Below, in pieces: positions 1-5,872 of a stretch of 6,560 nt of DNA; within the stretch, counting starts at the first letter, position 1; each line of letters begins with the position of its first letter. This DNA comes from Chloracidobacterium sp. UBA7659 (GTDB lineage Bacteria > Acidobacteriota > Blastocatellia > Pyrinomonadales > Pyrinomonadaceae). The translations under genes were made by a program, and so were the position numbers. The stretch lies in assembly GCA_002483395.1 (NCBI GenBank), contig DLHV01000147.1, positions 20,197 through 26,756 of the forward strand. The letters are read 5' to 3'. The notes below the pieces were generated by a model that had not been told where the DNA came from, did no database searches, and saw nothing but the letters and a program-made list of their open reading frames with translations.

Positions 1-29
1 TGTTCTCCGCCTTCTGCAAATAAAAACAT
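1..29 (-). CDS. atpB: Probable start of ATP synthase Fo subunit a (partial, runs off the window)
   Basis: Only the first nine codons and two bases of the tenth are present, reading MFLFAEGGE. The ATG at 29-27 lies two bases after the atpI stop codon, and an AAGGAA Shine-Dalgarno-like stretch sits about 8-9 bases upstream, inside the end of atpI. In bacterial atp operons the gene after atpI is normally atpB, which encodes the membrane subunit a that forms the proton half-channels against the c-ring. The identity rests on gene order, tight spacing and ribosome binding site. The visible residues are too few to prove the family. The gene continues beyond position 1. Confidence 0.55.
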
Positions 30-31
30 TC

Positions 32-463
32 TTAAATTTCCTTTTCGCTAACAGGGTTAGAAAAAATTCTTAATATTCCTTCGATAACTACCGCAAAACC
101 AAATCCGCCCATTCCCAAAATTACGCCTACTATCGAAACCATTCCGGTCGCATAAATCACAGCGACCGCCGTGCCGAGAACTAAATATCTCGCAAAATAT
201 TTCAACGCCAGCAATCTTGGCCTTTCTCCCGTTTCGGCGGCAAGATCGAATATCTTTCTCAACGAAACCTTTAGCCAATAATAGTTTACAAAAGCAAGGA
301 CGCTGCCGATGAAAACACCGGCTCCAAAACTGACCGAAACCAAAGCCGCACCGGCGACGCTGCCCGCCAAACCGATTACCGCCATGATCACCAAAATTCG
401 CCTGTGCGAAAGCGGCACTATCGCTTGCTCTACCGGCACAACAGGTTCGATTTCGTCGCTCAT
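32..463 (-). CDS. atpI: ATP synthase subunit I (AtpI, ATP synthase I chain family)
   Basis: This is a 143-residue membrane protein. A short acidic N-terminus is followed by four hydrophobic segments at roughly residues 23-42, 47-67, 88-106 and 109-131. A basic cytoplasmic loop lies between the second and third. Size, topology and the phrase FVNYYWLKVSLRKI at the end of helix 2 fit the ATP synthase I chain family (PF03899 type). Known members help assemble the c-ring of the Fo motor and, with AtpZ, have been linked to Mg2+/Ca2+ transport. It is not a catalytic subunit. It lies between atpZ and the probable atpB, the usual head of an atp operon. The ATG at 463 has no recognisable Shine-Dalgarno, and a promoter-like sequence lies very close upstream. 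The family call is from pattern and context, since AtpI is poorly conserved. Confidence 0.82.
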   Translation of the reverse strand: MSDEIEPVVPVEQAIVPLSHRRILVIMAVIGLAGSVAGAALVSVSFGAGVFIGSVLAFVNYYWLKVSLRKIFDLAAETGERPRLLALKYFARYLVLGTAVAVIYATGMVSIVGVILGMGGFGFAVVIEGILRIFSNPVSEKEI

Positions 464-475
464 TGCGAATCTTAA

Positions 476-504
476 ATTTTACAAAGGATTATGGGAAAAT
501 TCAA
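476..504 (-). promoter_or_regulatory. Candidate sigma70-type promoter for atpI-atpB
   Basis: On the minus strand TTGAAT (504-499) and TAAAAT (481-476) are separated by exactly 17 bp. They match the -35 consensus at 4 of 6 and the -10 consensus at 5 of 6 positions. A start about 7 bases downstream would fall near 469-470, leaving a leader of only about 6-7 bases before the atpI ATG at 463. The local sequence is AT-rich, so a chance match is possible. Confidence 0.4.
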
Positions 505-535
505 ATGAAGTACGATGGGCTTTTTAGTCCGTTGG

Positions 536-557
536 CAACAGGCCAGGCAGCCTGTTG
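536..557. repeat. Perfect 8-bp stem-loop between atpZ and atpI
   Basis: CAACAGGC (536-543) and GCCTGTTG (550-557) are exact reverse complements around a 6-base loop. The hairpin starts three bases after the atpZ stop codon. In the direction of the genes no T-run follows, so it is not a normal intrinsic terminator for atpZ. On the plus strand it is followed by TACTATTTTTT, which would look like a terminator for antisense transcripts, but that T-run is part of the atpZ 3' coding end. It could be an mRNA stability or processing element separating atpZ from atpI. Confidence 0.5.
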
Positions 558-559
558 TA

Positions 560-934
560 CTATTTTTTGAAGATCTGCGAAGTCAGCCTGAAAAACTGAA
601 CAAATCCGATCACCGATCCCAAAACGATACCGCCGACCATTCCCCAGGGCGAAGTCCCCAAAAGCAGATCCGCTCCCCATCCGATGATAAGCATGAACAC
701 GACCGAAGCGAAAAAAGCGATTCCCGCCGCCCATGCGAGCCCACTTTTTCTTGTGGTTTCAGCAAAGGTCTCCGGCTCAGCGGTCGATAAAACAAATTCT
801 TCCTTTTCAGCAGCATCACCCGGGTCAGAGTCAAAAAGGCTTAGAACCTGTCGATTTTGGTTTTGTTTCGGGGCTGGGCTGGTTGGAGCATTGTTTACAC
901 CATCTTCGTCGCCGCCGAGCAGGTTTTTGATCAT
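560..934 (-). CDS. atpZ: AtpZ/AtpI-family ATP synthase accessory membrane protein
   Basis: From the ATG at 934 this is a 124-residue protein. About 62 polar, acidic residues, probably disordered and cytoplasmic, precede two transmembrane helices at roughly 65-87 and 95-115. The C-terminal part has the spaced glycines, the GWGADLLLGTSP turn and the FFRL end typical of the AtpZ/ATPase_gene1 family (PF09527 type). Such proteins are encoded at the head of atp operons. They are thought to assist Fo assembly or Mg2+ supply together with AtpI, although their exact role is debated. An in-frame ATG at 988 would add 18 residues, but GAGGT sits six bases before the 934 ATG, which decides for the shorter form. 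The N-terminal tail is longer than in minimal AtpZ proteins, which are mostly the helix pair. Confidence 0.8.
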   Translation of the reverse strand: MIKNLLGGDEDGVNNAPTSPAPKQNQNRQVLSLFDSDPGDAAEKEEFVLSTAEPETFAETTRKSGLAWAAGIAFFASVVFMLIIGWGADLLLGTSPWGMVGGIVLGSVIGFVQFFRLTSQIFKK

Positions 935-940
935 AAAAGT

Positions 941-945
941 ACCTC
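941..945 (-). promoter_or_regulatory. Shine-Dalgarno that fixes the atpZ start
   Basis: GAGGT on the minus strand lies six bases before the ATG at 934-932. It is the best ribosome binding site in the window. It supports 934 rather than the in-frame ATG at 988, which would start only two bases after the lipase stop codon. Confidence 0.7.
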
Positions 946-990
946 GCAGCCAAAACAATGGAAGCTGGATGATCCGGACGATGCGCAATT

Positions 991-2373
991 CTAGTTCGCG
1001 GCCGCCGGATTCAGCAAGAGGAAAAGCTTGTCCTGTATCTCGAGGTTTGTCACAAGCTTACTGTGTCCTTCGCATTGAAACATCTCTGAAACGATCGGCA
1101 GCGCATTCTTCTTTCCGTTCGAGACTAAGGTTTCGGCGCCCAAAGATCTTTTCGTGACCACGCTGTCCCCCAGAGCAAGAAGCAAAGGCTTTAGCACATC
1201 GGAATCTACTTTTGAGCCATCTGATCTGGTAAAGGAATCAGGCTTGAAGAGCGTTTCCCATCGGCCCTTTTTCTCGTCGCGGACAAGCACCAGAGCGTTT
1301 TGCGTTTCCTTGCAATCGGCCCCCATCACATAGAAGGAAACGGGGATCTTCTCGCTCGTATTTGCATCCAACGCCGCCTGAAACCGCTTTGCCCGGTTTA
1401 GTACCGCGGTGAAATAGGGAAGGGCATTTCTTTGCTCCAGCGGTGTAAACTTCTTTGTAACATCCTCATCCTGCCAGATGCTCCAACCATACTTTTCCCA
1501 TACGGCCGGATCGTATAAATCAATAGTGATCGGCTTAAGATTCTCGTCGTAAGCGAGCAGGCAGCCTTCGTGCGGCAGGACCTGGTAGATCGAAGGGATC
1601 GAGAAAAAGTCGAACCGGCTGAGGTTTTGAATGAAAGGGAGATTCAGCCCGCCGCCGATGTAGGAAAAGCCATTCAAAAGAGAATTCAAGGAAGAAACCG
1701 CTCCCTCGTTCGGCGTGCCTAGAAGGAAGATTTTGTCAAAATGCTTTGCACCGGTCCATGTGGGTTTGGGAGCACCGGTCGGCAGATCAACATTGCCATA
1801 CATGGCTGCATAGCGGGCAATAAGTCCGCCCATCGAATGAGCGACAATATTGAACTTTAGATTTGGTTTCCCCAACCGGCGTTTAAGCGCTTCGATTCGA
1901 CGGACCAGCAGCCGGGAGGTTTCAACATTGTCCCGCCGCCAATCATACGGAAACACGTAAACCGTGTCCTGATAGCCGCCTTTCGGCGGTGAATTCCATG
2001 TTCCTTCTTTATATCCGCCGCGGGTCTCGAGTGCATCGATAAGCCGCTCGTATATTTCCGTTTCGGGCAGAAACTTGAACACCTTGACGCTGCGAATGAT
2101 GTCTCGAGCAACCAAGTCGTCACGATTGCGGGCCAAGTTTGGCGAAATTGGCAGCCGCAGGTCGTCGTCTTTTGCCCTCCGGGCCTTGAACCAAACTTCC
2201 TCGCCCGTCTTGCTGTTTACAAGCTCGGAACCCGTGAGGCCCGGGATTACGATGATAGGTGTTTTGCCCTCGGAAACTTTTGCCGCCGTTTGCGCGCCGG
2301 CTGCGGTAGAGAGAAAGATGAGGCAAAGAAATAGTCTCCCAATTGTAACCAGTGAAGAGATTTTCATTACCAT
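991..2373 (-). CDS. Secreted LCAT-family alpha/beta hydrolase (phospholipase/acyltransferase-like)
   Basis: This is a 460-residue protein with a clear Sec signal peptide: basic start, hydrophobic core at about 11-22, and a likely cut after AGA at residue 27. It acts outside the cytoplasm. The mature part carries the landmarks of the lecithin:cholesterol acyltransferase family (PF02450 type): PGLTGSEL near the oxyanion region (44-51), FPYDWR (141-146), the nucleophile elbow AHSMGG with Ser180, GTPNEG (219-224), and the late pair GDSVVTKRS with Asp403 and GHSKLVTN with His437. The Asp and His segments resemble the end of human LCAT (GDDTVATRS and the following His). A complete Ser-Asp-His triad is therefore predicted. 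Family members cleave or transfer acyl chains of phospholipids; the substrate here cannot be told. M1 is favoured over M3 because AAGG lies nine bases upstream of M1. It sits between envelope genes and the atp operon, with no obvious functional link to the latter. Confidence 0.85.
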   Translation of the reverse strand: MVMKISSLVTIGRLFLCLIFLSTAAGAQTAAKVSEGKTPIIVIPGLTGSELVNSKTGEEVWFKARRAKDDDLRLPISPNLARNRDDLVARDIIRSVKVFKFLPETEIYERLIDALETRGGYKEGTWNSPPKGGYQDTVYVFPYDWRRDNVETSRLLVRRIEALKRRLGKPNLKFNIVAHSMGGLIARYAAMYGNVDLPTGAPKPTWTGAKHFDKIFLLGTPNEGAVSSLNSLLNGFSYIGGGLNLPFIQNLSRFDFFSIPSIYQVLPHEGCLLAYDENLKPITIDLYDPAVWEKYGWSIWQDEDVTKKFTPLEQRNALPYFTAVLNRAKRFQAALDANTSEKIPVSFYVMGADCKETQNALVLVRDEKKGRWETLFKPDSFTRSDGSKVDSDVLKPLLLALGDSVVTKRSLGAETLVSNGKKNALPIVSEMFQCEGHSKLVTNLEIQDKLFLLLNPAAAN

Positions 2374-2473
2374 TTAGATCCGCCTTGTTGTCTAAACTAT
2401 TGCTGATGAGAAGCTTTTCCAGGGATAATCTTACCATTTTTCAAGAAAGTCACAGACAAGCGGCGATCGTGGG

Positions 2474-3679
2474 CTACCGGCTGTTGCGGTGTATGATCCG
2501 CGTTTCCGTTGGCGAGATGAGTTCATATTCGACGCCACGCCATGTCATTTTTCGCGATAACCACGCGGCGAGCGAGTTGTAGAAGAACAACGCCGGGGCA
2601 AGTAACCAAAGTGTATTTTGCGTCCAAAATTGCCGTTCGATATAGGGTATGTAATCCCGCAAAACTAGCTTTGCCGCTTTAAGCCGAAGCCACGTTTTGC
2701 CGACACTTGTAGCCGTTACTACCACCATTGTCGCGATCGCCGCAAATACAGCGGCATCGTTTTGCTTGCTAAAAATAACAATGCCCAGCGACCATATCAT
2801 CACAAGATTGAACAGGCCTGAACCGAAAAACGACATCAGCCAAAGTTTTGGGGCGTAAACACGCGTGATCTTCATCTGCCGGGTTGTGAACTCGAAAAGC
2901 TGCGGCCAAGTGCAGTCCTCGATCGATGCAGTCAAAGCCTGCGGGACAAAATGGATCAGCAGCTTTGTTGCATTCAACGCTCGTGTCACGGCAAAATCGT
3001 CGGAAAGCGTGCCGCGCCATTTTTCTCGTATGTCGAGTTTATCGAAAACATCCCGCCTGATCGCTGACGAGCCGCCCCAGCAGAAGTTTGACCTCGTGTT
3101 TGGCCCGAGAGCCGACGCGATCGAAGCATTCCATATCGACCGCATCTCGCTTGCGAATGTAGGATTCTTCGAAATGAACCACCGATAGCCGGTCGCGGCT
3201 CCGATGTTTTCATCTTCGAGCGCGGCGATCAGATGCCGCAGCCAAGTTTTTGCAGGCCTCGTGTCCGAATCGGCAAATACGAAAACTCGTGATTCAGGGC
3301 TTACATGCAAGACGGCTTCGCGGAGATTTTCGACCTTTTGGCTTGAATCGGTTGCCTTCAGCGCCACAACAATCTTTGCGATCTTTGCTCCTTTGCGTGA
3401 AACTTCTTCGATCACCCCAACAGCCGGATCGGCCTTATTGTCGATAACAAAAATCACCTCGTAACCTGGATAATCCTGATTAAGCAAAGCCGCGAGATTT
3501 TCGGACAAGCCTTCGTCCAACCCTTTGCAAGGCGCGATGACTGTCGCAAACGGAGTGTACATCGATCGCGGTTTCGTCAGTTCTTTTTTGAAATAATTCA
3601 GATAGTCGATCCCGCCGCGAAAGGATTTGTAGCTGAGGTAGATCAGCGCGGCGGCGAGTATGTAGAAGATAAAGATCAT
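2474..3679 (-). CDS. Membrane glycosyltransferase, GT2/GT21 ceramide-glucosyltransferase-like
   Basis: This is a 401-residue protein with an N-terminal membrane helix (1-18), a cytosolic GT-A domain (about 43-275), and hydrophobic segments near 281-303, 308-325 and 352-372. The GT-A domain shows the expected order of motifs: TVIAPCKGLDEGL (46-58), the nucleotide-sugar region FVIDN (77-81), the metal-binding DSD at 137-139, WGGSSAIRRD (201-210), and the catalytic LSDDFA with Asp227/Asp228. The C-terminal WRGVEYEL (380-387) is typical of ceramide glucosyltransferase-like proteins, a group that includes HpnI of hopanoid synthesis. It should transfer a sugar from a UDP-sugar to a membrane lipid; donor and acceptor are unknown. 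The usual (Q/R)xxRW is replaced by RQMKITR (267-273). It follows waaA by 36 bp, so a role in envelope glycolipid or LPS synthesis is plausible. No clear Shine-Dalgarno is seen, and a perfect palindrome occupies the site. Confidence 0.82.
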   Translation of the reverse strand: MIFIFYILAAALIYLSYKSFRGGIDYLNYFKKELTKPRSMYTPFATVIAPCKGLDEGLSENLAALLNQDYPGYEVIFVIDNKADPAVGVIEEVSRKGAKIAKIVVALKATDSSQKVENLREAVLHVSPESRVFVFADSDTRPAKTWLRHLIAALEDENIGAATGYRWFISKNPTFASEMRSIWNASIASALGPNTRSNFCWGGSSAIRRDVFDKLDIREKWRGTLSDDFAVTRALNATKLLIHFVPQALTASIEDCTWPQLFEFTTRQMKITRVYAPKLWLMSFFGSGLFNLVMIWSLGIVIFSKQNDAAVFAAIATMVVVTATSVGKTWLRLKAAKLVLRDYIPYIERQFWTQNTLWLLAPALFFYNSLAAWLSRKMTWRGVEYELISPTETRIIHRNSR

Positions 3680-3684
3680 GCAAT

Positions 3685-3700
3685 AACAAGAGCTCTTGTT
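3685..3700. repeat. Perfect 16-bp palindrome upstream of the glycosyltransferase gene
   Basis: AACAAGAG is followed directly by its exact reverse complement CTCTTGTT, with no spacer. It lies 5-21 bases before the glycosyltransferase ATG at 3679, in the 36-bp gap after waaA, and covers the only purine stretch (AAGAG) that could serve as a ribosome binding site. A symmetric site of this kind could bind a dimeric repressor or form an RNA stem limiting translation, but chance or repeat debris is also possible. Confidence 0.5.
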
Positions 3701-3704
3701 CTAC

Positions 3705-3738
3705 GTTTTCAGTTTTTACCTATCAGTTTTCAGTTTTT
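3705..3738. repeat. 13-bp direct repeat across the waaA stop codon
   Basis: GTTTTCAGTTTTT occurs at 3705-3717 and again at 3726-3738, a spacing of 21 bp. On the coding strand this is a CTGAAAA-type short-period repeat. The second copy encodes part of the C-terminal KLKTDR of WaaA, and the first copy begins within the stop codon. It looks like a small expansion of a simple repeat that set the end of the gene. Confidence 0.6.
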
Positions 3739-5038
3739 CCGAAGCGCAAACGAGCGACCGTAAGTATTCAACTGTACTCTTTGTCGCGCCAGCGTTTTCC
3801 TTCATAACATTCGCAGCATTGTAACCAAGGAATTCCCGTTCGACCGGGTCGCGAAGAAGGTTTTCAAAAATTTCGGAAAGTAATATTACGATTTCATCTG
3901 CTTTACCCATTTCAGGCAATTGGATTAAGGCCTTTCGAGCTAAGAACTCTTTCACTACATATCTGAAATTGTGTGTATAAGATCCGGTAACAATCGCCTT
4001 CCCCGCCGCAGCCGGTTCCAAGACACTCTGTCCTCCGTGAGCTACAAGCGAACCGCCGACGAAAACGAGATCGGCTAGCGGATAAACGGCCCGAAGTTCG
4101 CCGATACTGTCGAGCAAAATTATCTCGGACATTTTATCTTCGGCGGATTCGCCCGCGGAACGTCTCACGAATTTATAGCGGGATTCCTTGAGAATCATAG
4201 CCACGTCGTCAAATCTTTCAGGATGTCGTGGTGCAATGAGCAGACGAGGCCTCGTTTCCATCAAGTCATATATCTTCCCGAAAGCCTCAACCAGCCATTT
4301 TTCTTCTGGCGCATGCGTGCTCGCCGCGACGATTAGATATCTGCCTGTTGAGACTCCAAATCGCCGTCGAAATTTCTCGGACAAGGCCAGTTCAGCTACG
4401 TCAGTCATCAGATCAAACTTGAGATTGCCGCTTACGCGCGCATTTTCACTCGACATTCCTAATCCGATGATTGCTCTCCAGTCGTCTTCAGCCTGCATCA
4501 GAGCTAAATCAACGTCGGCAAGCACGCGGGTAATAAAAAGGCGCACCTTTGAATATCGGGCAAAAGACTTTGCGGAGAGCCTGCCGTTAACAATAGCGAT
4601 CCTGGCACCGCACTTCTTCGCTTCATGGATAAACCGTGGCCAGATCTCGGTTTCCATCAACAGGACTACAGATGGTTTGTAATTCGCTAAGGCCTTGCGG
4701 ACCGTGAATTTCCAATCGAAAGGGAAGTAGAAAACGGCGTCGGCCTTGTCTTTGAAAATGTCGCGGGCAAGGTTTTGTCCGGTTAGCGTTGTTGTAGAAA
4801 CGACAATACGGTGATTAGGGAAGTTTGTTTTGAGTTCATCGACAAGCGGCCGGGCGGCGTTCGTCTCGCCGACGGAAACGCAGTGAAGCCAGATGACCTT
4901 GCGCCCGTCGTGTTTGAATTCGGGATAGTTGCCGAGTCGCTGCCTGAAACCCGCCGCGTATTTCTGCCGCCGCAACAGAAACAGCGGCGACATCAATAAG
5001 AAAACGACGATTAGAATAAAGCTGTAGACTGGGTACAT
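3716..5038 (-). CDS. waaA: 3-deoxy-D-manno-octulosonic acid (Kdo) transferase
   Basis: At 440 residues this has the normal length for WaaA/KdtA, which adds Kdo from CMP-Kdo to lipid IVA on the cytoplasmic face of the inner membrane. An N-terminal membrane anchor spans about 4-22. Recognisable motifs follow in order: HCVSVGE at 52-58, whose Glu58 is the expected catalytic base; METEIWP (128-134); NGRLS (151-155); GNLKFD (204-209); AASTHAPEE (238-246); APRHPERF (269-276); and YPLADLVFVGGS leading into GGQSVLEPAA (335-344). The last motif is GGHNPLEPA in E. coli-type enzymes. Here His-Asn-Pro is Gln-Ser-Val, while Glu341 is kept, probably a lineage variant. Whether one or two Kdo residues are added cannot be read from sequence. 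The ATG at 5038 has no Shine-Dalgarno and directly follows an inverted-repeat arm. The start is nevertheless right for the family's membrane anchor. Confidence 0.95.
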   Translation of the reverse strand: MYPVYSFILIVVFLLMSPLFLLRRQKYAAGFRQRLGNYPEFKHDGRKVIWLHCVSVGETNAARPLVDELKTNFPNHRIVVSTTTLTGQNLARDIFKDKADAVFYFPFDWKFTVRKALANYKPSVVLLMETEIWPRFIHEAKKCGARIAIVNGRLSAKSFARYSKVRLFITRVLADVDLALMQAEDDWRAIIGLGMSSENARVSGNLKFDLMTDVAELALSEKFRRRFGVSTGRYLIVAASTHAPEEKWLVEAFGKIYDLMETRPRLLIAPRHPERFDDVAMILKESRYKFVRRSAGESAEDKMSEIILLDSIGELRAVYPLADLVFVGGSLVAHGGQSVLEPAAAGKAIVTGSYTHNFRYVVKEFLARKALIQLPEMGKADEIVILLSEIFENLLRDPVEREFLGYNAANVMKENAGATKSTVEYLRSLVCASEKLKTDR

Positions 5039-5117
5039 AGTTCAGAGAGTTTTTAGAGTTTGGAGAGTAGTGAGTAACAAACCCGAAAACTCTCTGAACT
5101 CTCAAAACTCTATAAAC
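5039..5117. repeat. Two crossing inverted repeats filling the efp-waaA spacer
   Basis: The first pair is a perfect 15-bp inverted repeat, 5039-5053 with 5086-5100, around a 32-base loop. Its lower arm ends immediately before the waaA ATG. The second pair, 5049-5067 with 5099-5117, matches at 17 of 19 positions. The arms interleave and share a few bases, so in RNA the two stems would compete or form a pseudoknot-like fold. The arms are built from GAGAGTT/AGAGTTT-type units, so expansion of a simple intergenic repeat is the plain explanation. No T-run follows in the gene direction, so it is not a classical terminator of efp. Confidence 0.75.
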
Positions 5118-5680
5118 TATTTCACTCGTTCAATATACTTCGATTCGGTCGGGTTGACGCGGATCTTTTCGCCCTGGGCGACAAATGGCGGGACGTAAAG
5201 CGTGACGCCATTTTCGAGCGTCGCGGGTTTGTTCGAATTCGAAGCCGTCGCTCCTTTTAACTGCGGCTCCGTTTCCGTCACCGTCAGTTCCATCGAAGCC
5301 GGAAGCGACACGCCTATCGGCGTTCCCTCGTAAAACTCGACCTCGATCTTTAAGCCCGGCATCAGCCATTGGGCCGCGTCGCCGAGTTCGTCCTCGGTCA
5401 ACGCAACCTGCTCGTAATTTTCCTGATTCATGAAATGGTGGTGCGAGCCGTCCGAATACAGGTATTCCATCTTGTGCTGTTCGAGGACGACGCGATCGAG
5501 CGTGTCGTTTGATCGAAAGCGGAACTCGAACGAGTTTCCCGTTAAAAGATTCCTGAGCCTTGCCTGAACCATCGCACGCAGGTTGCCCGGCGTATGATGA
5601 TGAAATTCCATCACCCGCACCGGCACGCCCTCATGCACAATTACCATTCCTTTTCTAATATCGTTTGCTGAAAGTGCCAT
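5117..5680 (-). CDS. efp: Elongation factor P
   Basis: This is a full-length 187-residue EF-P. The factor binds ribosomes stalled on consecutive prolines and promotes peptide bond formation. Domain I (about 1-62) has the KOW-like fold with the tip loop TPGNLRAMVQ (30-39). OB-fold domains II (about 65-125) and III (about 128-187) follow. The family signature fits KPATLENG (151-158) through VPPFVAQG (163-170), and the end ESKYIERVK matches E. coli SGEYVSRVK in style. Aligned without gaps to E. coli EF-P, the modified Lys34 position is Asn33 here; it also aligns with the rhamnosylated Arg32 of Pseudomonas EF-P. EpmA lysylation and EarP rhamnosylation of this residue are therefore excluded. The ATG at 5680 has only a weak GGTAAG upstream. 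No modification gene is nearby. Confidence 0.96.
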   Translation of the reverse strand: MALSANDIRKGMVIVHEGVPVRVMEFHHHTPGNLRAMVQARLRNLLTGNSFEFRFRSNDTLDRVVLEQHKMEYLYSDGSHHHFMNQENYEQVALTEDELGDAAQWLMPGLKIEVEFYEGTPIGVSLPASMELTVTETEPQLKGATASNSNKPATLENGVTLYVPPFVAQGEKIRVNPTESKYIERVK

Positions 5681-5706
5681 AAAACTTACCGAGTCTCCGT
5701 TATGTC

Positions 5707-5872
5707 GGAACCGCGAGCGGTAGCGACCGGGTTTATGAAAACTATTGTAATTAGCGCAAAACAGCTAGTCTATTGCGTGTGGGCCGGATTTGTCTAGTCA
5801 GTATGTCGGAGCACCAGTCGGAACGGTCATTCCGGGGAACGAAAGAACCCAGTCGCTACCGCTCCCGGTTCT
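5707..5872. repeat. REP-like inverted pair in the lipoprotein-efp spacer
   Basis: The 27-bp arm at 5707-5733 is the reverse complement of 5846-5872 with three mismatches. The shared core GAGCGGTAGCGAC (5715-5727) and its complement (5852-5864) are exact. Each arm can fold by itself (CCGC/GCGG, CGGT/ACCG). In the gene direction the 5846-5872 arm forms a 7-bp AAGAACC/GGTTCTT hairpin ending in TTCTTTCGTT, which might weakly terminate the lipoprotein transcript. The 112 bp between the arms holds a smaller CGGAA/TTCCG hairpin (5819-5834) and a second TATGTCGGA (5802-5810, first copy 5701-5709). The layout resembles paired REP elements (BIME-like). No transposase is in the window. Confidence 0.7.
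5744..5772 (-). promoter_or_regulatory. Candidate promoter for efp
   Basis: On the minus strand TAGACT (5772-5767) and TACAAT (5749-5744) are 17 bp apart, matching the -35 at 4 of 6 and the -10 at 5 of 6 positions. Initiation would be near 5737, giving a leader of about 57 bases that includes one REP-like arm. This is a consensus match only. Confidence 0.35.

Noticed and set aside
550..570. Plus-strand intrinsic terminator (536-557 hairpin plus T-run)
   Set aside because: There is no plus-strand gene to terminate. The T-run is the complement of AAA-rich 3' codons of atpZ.
935..988. 18-residue N-terminal extension of AtpZ from the upstream ATG at 988
   Set aside because: The GAGGT six bases before the ATG at 934 is a far better initiation site, and the extension (MRIVRIIQLPLFWLRGTF) does not resemble the family.
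684..1157. 157-codon plus-strand open frame
   Set aside because: It lies antisense across atpZ and the lipase end, both well supported by motifs. Its composition is Ser/Arg-rich with no domain or ribosome binding site, so it is a shadow frame.
2428..2436. Extended -10-like TGgTAAGAT upstream of the lipase gene on the minus strand
   Set aside because: There is no acceptable -35 at 16-18 bp, and the -10 matches only 4 of 6. It is too weak to list as a promoter.
4188..4682. 164-codon plus-strand open frame
   Set aside because: It is fully antisense to the core of waaA, which has all expected motifs. The translation shows no recognisable domain.
5039..5117. Intrinsic terminator for efp
   Set aside because: The strong stem ends at the waaA ATG and is not followed by a T-run on the minus strand, so a classical terminator is not supported.
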